A program made the translations under genes and the position numbers. Below are positions 22,672-25,651 of a stretch of DNA of 25,651 bases, one piece after another. The notes under the pieces were generated by a model, which did no database searches, was not told where the DNA came from, and was given only the letters and a program-made list of their open reading frames with translations. Each line of letters opens with the position of its first letter. Within the stretch, counting starts at the first letter, position 1. This DNA is from an uncultured Achromobacter sp. (GTDB lineage: Bacteria > Pseudomonadota > Gammaproteobacteria > Burkholderiales > Burkholderiaceae_B), in contig CAJYKY010000504.1 of the NCBI GenBank assembly GCA_913775005.1, positions 1 through 25,651 of the forward strand, given 5' to 3'.

Positions 22672-23643
22672 ATGCTTTCCTTTATTGCGCAACGGCTTAT
22701 CCAGTCGGTGCTGGTGATGTTGACGGTGGCGCTGATCGCGTTCTCCATGTTCCGGTATGTCGGCGACCCGATCGCCAGCATGGTCGGCCAGGACACCACC
22801 CCGGAACAACGCGCGCAGCTGCGCGAACAGCTGGGCCTGGACGACCCCTTCGTGGTGCAGTTCGCGCGCTTTGTCGGCAATGCCGTGCAAGGCGACTTCG
22901 GCATCTCGTATCGCCAACGCCGCCCTGTCAGCGAGCTGCTCGAAGAGCGCATGCCCGCCACGCTGGAACTGTCTTTCGTGTCCGCCGTGATGGCGTTGGC
23001 GCTGGGCATACCCATGGGCATCTACACCGCGCTCAAGCGCCATGGCGTGCTGTCCAAGACCTTCATGGCGCTGTCGCTTGCCGGCATTTCACTGCCCACC
23101 TTCCTGATCGGTATCCTGCTCATCCTGGTGTTTGGCGTGCAGCTGCGATGGCTGCCCAGCTTCGGGCGGGGCGATGTCGTCAGCCTGGGTTGGTGGACCA
23201 CCGGCTTTCTGACCAAATCCGGATGGCTGGCGCTGATCATGCCGGCCATCACGCTGGCGCTGTTCCAGATGACGCTGATCATGCGCCTCGTGCGCGCCGA
23301 GATGCTGGAAGTGCTGCGCGCCGACTTCATCAAGTTTGCTCGCGCGCGCGGCCTGCCGGAACGGCTGATCAATTTCCGCCACGCGCTCAAGAACACGATG
23401 GTGCCCGTCATCACCATCACCGGCCTGCAACTGGGGTCGATCATCGCGTTCGCGATCATCACCGAAACCGTGTTCCAGTGGCCCGGCATGGGCCTGCTGT
23501 TCATCCAGGCGATCAGCATGGTCGACATCCCGGTGATGGCGGCCTACCTGGTGCTGATCGCCTTCATGTTCGTCGTCATTAACCTGGTCGTGGACCTGCT
23601 GTACTTCGCCGTGGACCCGCGTCTGCGCGTGCAGAGCAAGTAA
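22672..23643 (+). CDS. ABC transporter permease, DppB type
   Basis: This 323-residue inner-membrane permease has an N-terminal helix (IAQRLIQSVLVMLTVALIAFSMF), then a long periplasmic segment with the DppB-like GLDDPFVVQFARFV. The coupling (EAA-like) loop is FARARGLPERLINFRHALKNTM (around 222-243). About six membrane helices are expected. It ends in LYFAVDPRLRV, as in DppB/OppB proteins. Together with the next permease it forms the channel of the importer. GAGGG precedes the ATG. It lies 134 bases after the binding-protein gene and nine before the second permease. Confidence 0.93.
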   Translation: MLSFIAQRLIQSVLVMLTVALIAFSMFRYVGDPIASMVGQDTTPEQRAQLREQLGLDDPFVVQFARFVGNAVQGDFGISYRQRRPVSELLEERMPATLELSFVSAVMALALGIPMGIYTALKRHGVLSKTFMALSLAGISLPTFLIGILLILVFGVQLRWLPSFGRGDVVSLGWWTTGFLTKSGWLALIMPAITLALFQMTLIMRLVRAEMLEVLRADFIKFARARGLPERLINFRHALKNTMVPVITITGLQLGSIIAFAIITETVFQWPGMGLLFIQAISMVDIPVMAAYLVLIAFMFVVINLVVDLLYFAVDPRLRVQSK

Positions 23644-23652
23644 GGAAACAAC

Positions 23653-24579
23653 ATGATTGCTCGCATCGCTCCATTGTTTACCCGCGCGGCCGACAGCGAC
23701 CTCTGGCACAGCTTCAAGCGGTCGCCCGGCGCCATCATCGCCGCGATCGTCACGCTGGTGATCTTGCTGGGCGCGCTGTTCGCGCCCCTCGTCGCGCCGC
23801 ATAATCCGTTCGATCTGGCATCGCTCAGCATCATGGACGCCAACACGCCGCCGGCATGGGAAGAGGGCGGCAGCCCCGACTTCCTGCTGGGCACCGACGA
23901 CCAGGGGCGCGACATTCTGTCGGCCGTGATGTATGGGTCGCGCGTGTCTTTGCTGGTGGGCTTTGCGTCGGTGCTGTTCTCGATGGTGTTGGGCGTGTCG
24001 CTGGGCTTGATCAGCGGTTATGCCGGCGGGCGCATCGACAGCTTCATCATGCGTATCGCGGATGTGCAGTTGTCGTTCCCCGCCATTCTGGTGGCGCTGT
24101 TGATCGACGGCGTGGCACGCGGCCTGTTGCCGCGCGACATGCATGATCAGCTGGCCTTGTACGTGTTGATCTTCGCCATCGGCATCTCGGGCTGGGTGCA
24201 GTACGCACGCACCGTGCGCGGCTCCACGCTGGTGGAACGCAACAAGGAATATGTGCAGGCCGCGCGCCTGATCGGCATCGGCCCCATCACGATCTTGCGC
24301 CGCCACATCCTGCCCAATGTCATGGGGCCGGTGCTGGTCATCGCCACCATCCATCTGGCGATCGCCATCATCACCGAAGCCACGCTGTCGTTCCTGGGCG
24401 TGGGCGTGCCGCCCACCGCGCCGTCGCTGGGCACGCTGATCCGTATCGGCAACAGCTACCTGTTCTCGGGCATGTGGTGGATTTCGATTTTCCCTGGCAT
24501 CGCGCTGGTGGCCCTGGTGCTATCGGTGAACCTGCTGGGTGACTGGCTGCGCGACGCGCTCAACCCCAAGCTGCGCTGA
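23653..24579 (+). CDS. ABC transporter permease, DppC type
   Basis: This is a 308-residue permease. The N-terminal helix (SPGAIIAAIVTLVILLGALFAPLVAPHNPF) precedes the periplasmic motif LGTDDQGRDILSAVMYGSRVSLLVG, a signature of DppC/OppC proteins (both quoted from longer stretches). The coupling loop reads YVQAARLIGIGPITILRRHILPN in the C-terminal half. It ends LGDWLRDALNPKLR, the usual DppC end. It is the partner of the preceding permease. AAGGAAA precedes the ATG. The ATPase gene follows after seven bases. Confidence 0.94.
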   Translation: MIARIAPLFTRAADSDLWHSFKRSPGAIIAAIVTLVILLGALFAPLVAPHNPFDLASLSIMDANTPPAWEEGGSPDFLLGTDDQGRDILSAVMYGSRVSLLVGFASVLFSMVLGVSLGLISGYAGGRIDSFIMRIADVQLSFPAILVALLIDGVARGLLPRDMHDQLALYVLIFAIGISGWVQYARTVRGSTLVERNKEYVQAARLIGIGPITILRRHILPNVMGPVLVIATIHLAIAIITEATLSFLGVGVPPTAPSLGTLIRIGNSYLFSGMWWISIFPGIALVALVLSVNLLGDWLRDALNPKLR

Positions 24580-24586
24580 GGACGTC

Positions 24587-25651
24587 ATGGCCCTGTTGAA
24601 CATTGAAGACATCCGCATCGAATTTCCTAGCCGGCGCGGCACGCTGGTGGCGGTGGACGGCGTATCGCTGGCGCTGGAAAAAGGCGAGATCCTGGGTGTG
24701 GTGGGTGAGTCCGGCGCGGGCAAGTCCACGATCGGCAACGCCGTCATCGGTTTGCTGGAAGCGCCCGGCCGGCTGGCGGGCGGCGAGGTGATGCTCAATG
24801 GCGAACGCATCGACACGCTGACGCCCGCACAAATGCGCAAGGTGCGCGGACGCCGCATCGGCATGATCTTCCAGGATCCGTTGACCTCGCTGGACCCGCT
24901 GCAAACGGTGGAAAGCCAGCTCGTCGAAACCATGCAGGTGCACCTGAACCTGACGCATGCCGAAGCCAAAAAGCGCGCGGTGCAGTTGCTGGTGCAGGTG
25001 GGCATCGACCAGCCCGAACTGCGCGTGAAGCAATATCCCCATCAGTTTTCTGGCGGCATGCGGCAGCGCGTGGTGATTGCGCTGGCGCTGTGCTGCGAGC
25101 CCGAAGTCATCATCGCTGACGAACCCACCACCGCGCTGGACGTGTCCATCCAGGCGCAGATCCTGGTGCTGCTGAAAAAGCTGTGCCGCGAAGAGCAGGT
25201 GGGCATGATCATCATCACGCACGACATGGGCGTGATTGCGGATGTGACCGATCGCGTGGCGGTGCTGTACCACGGCAAGCTTGTCGAGCAAGGCCCCACC
25301 GCCAAGATCCTGGGCGACCCTGATCATCCCTATACGCGCAGCCTGATCTCGGCCGTGCCGCGCCCGGACATCAAGCTCAAGCGCTTTCCGCTCGTCACCT
25401 ACATTGAAGACGTCAAGAAGCCGTCGCAGCCGCTGGACCTGACCACGCATTGGCTCGGGCAGCGGCGCGACTTCGGCGCGCACACGGACGGCCCGCTAGT
25501 CAAAGTGCAAGACCTGTCGATGCGCTTCGTGTTGAAAAGCGCCTTGCTCAAGCGCAACCAGCGCACACTGGACGCCGTCAAGCGCGTGAACTTTTCGATT
25601 GGCGAAGGCGAGGTGTTCGGACTGGTGGGCGAATCCGGTTCGGGCAAGTCG
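24587..25651 (+). CDS. ABC transporter ATPase, apparent two-NBD (DppD-DppF type) fusion, truncated by window end
   Basis: 355 codons are in the window with no stop. The first nucleotide-binding domain is complete: Walker A GESGAGKST (40-48), Q-loop Gln96, signature FSGGMRQR (154-161), Walker B VIIADEPTTALD (175-185 region) and switch His212. The peptide-transporter C-terminal extension follows (GDPDHPYTRSLISAVPRP). From about 303 a second domain begins (GPLVKVQDLSMRF), with a second Walker A GESGSGKS at 348-355 where the window ends. One polypeptide thus probably supplies both ATPase domains, as in YejF or GsiA. The ATG at 24587 is seven bases after the permease stop. Confidence 0.93.
   Translation, partial: MALLNIEDIRIEFPSRRGTLVAVDGVSLALEKGEILGVVGESGAGKSTIGNAVIGLLEAPGRLAGGEVMLNGERIDTLTPAQMRKVRGRRIGMIFQDPLTSLDPLQTVESQLVETMQVHLNLTHAEAKKRAVQLLVQVGIDQPELRVKQYPHQFSGGMRQRVVIALALCCEPEVIIADEPTTALDVSIQAQILVLLKKLCREEQVGMIIITHDMGVIADVTDRVAVLYHGKLVEQGPTAKILGDPDHPYTRSLISAVPRPDIKLKRFPLVTYIEDVKKPSQPLDLTTHWLGQRRDFGAHTDGPLVKVQDLSMRFVLKSALLKRNQRTLDAVKRVNFSIGEGEVFGLVGESGSGKS

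Noticed and set aside
23089..24354. 421-codon minus-strand frame over the two permeases
   Set aside because: Antisense to typical DppB/DppC sequences, with charged Asp/Gln/His-rich composition typical of shadows.

Overview
The window looks like chromosomal DNA of a betaproteobacterium of the Alcaligenaceae, most likely Achromobacter or a close Bordetella relative. This is inferred from the high G+C content, the Bug-type tricarboxylate receptor, the order mscL / petABC / sspAB, and the PVWY form of the cytochrome b Qo motif. No database search was possible, so the genus is an inference. There is no integrase, transposase, phage module or CRISPR array. The window is mostly housekeeping genes followed by transport and catabolic loci.

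Bases 1-7400 are a core block. It holds the end of an HTH regulator, a membrane-anchored DegS-like protease (minus strand), a NIF3/YbgI protein, mscL (minus strand), the cytochrome bc1 operon petABC, and sspA-sspB with strong intrinsic terminators. A tRNA-Thr(TGT) follows at 7513-7588. Bases 7658-12541 form an organic-acid or amide locus: amidase, Bug-type periplasmic receptor and GntP-family permease on the minus strand, with a divergent IclR regulator. The shared intergenic region carries a good sigma70-like promoter overlapped by an inverted repeat. A tRNA-Asn(GTT) follows.

Bases 12822-17512 hold a LysR regulator, a RidA-family protein next to a class V PLP-dependent enzyme (a plausible functional pair), and an EamA/DMT exporter divergent from an AraC regulator. 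Bases 17679-20574 hold two overlapping genes of uncharacterised families: a four-helix membrane protein (DUF2868-like) and a P-loop GTPase with a glycine-zipper hydrophobic segment (DUF3482-like). This pair is the best candidate here for an undescribed system. From 20651 to the window end lies a peptide-type ABC importer operon: binding protein, two permeases, and an ATPase whose sequence begins a second nucleotide-binding domain before the window ends. Its first gene has a leader of roughly 240 nt with a good promoter, an inverted repeat, a possible 33-codon ORF and a GC-rich hairpin.

Other points worth checking are the C8 tract and exact 13-bp tandem duplication at the iclR-family start codon, an AT-rich inverted repeat inside the tRNA-Asn promoter, a recurring intergenic AGGGGACGGC motif, and a hairpin between the Bug and GntP genes whose G-U pairs fit the minus-strand transcript.
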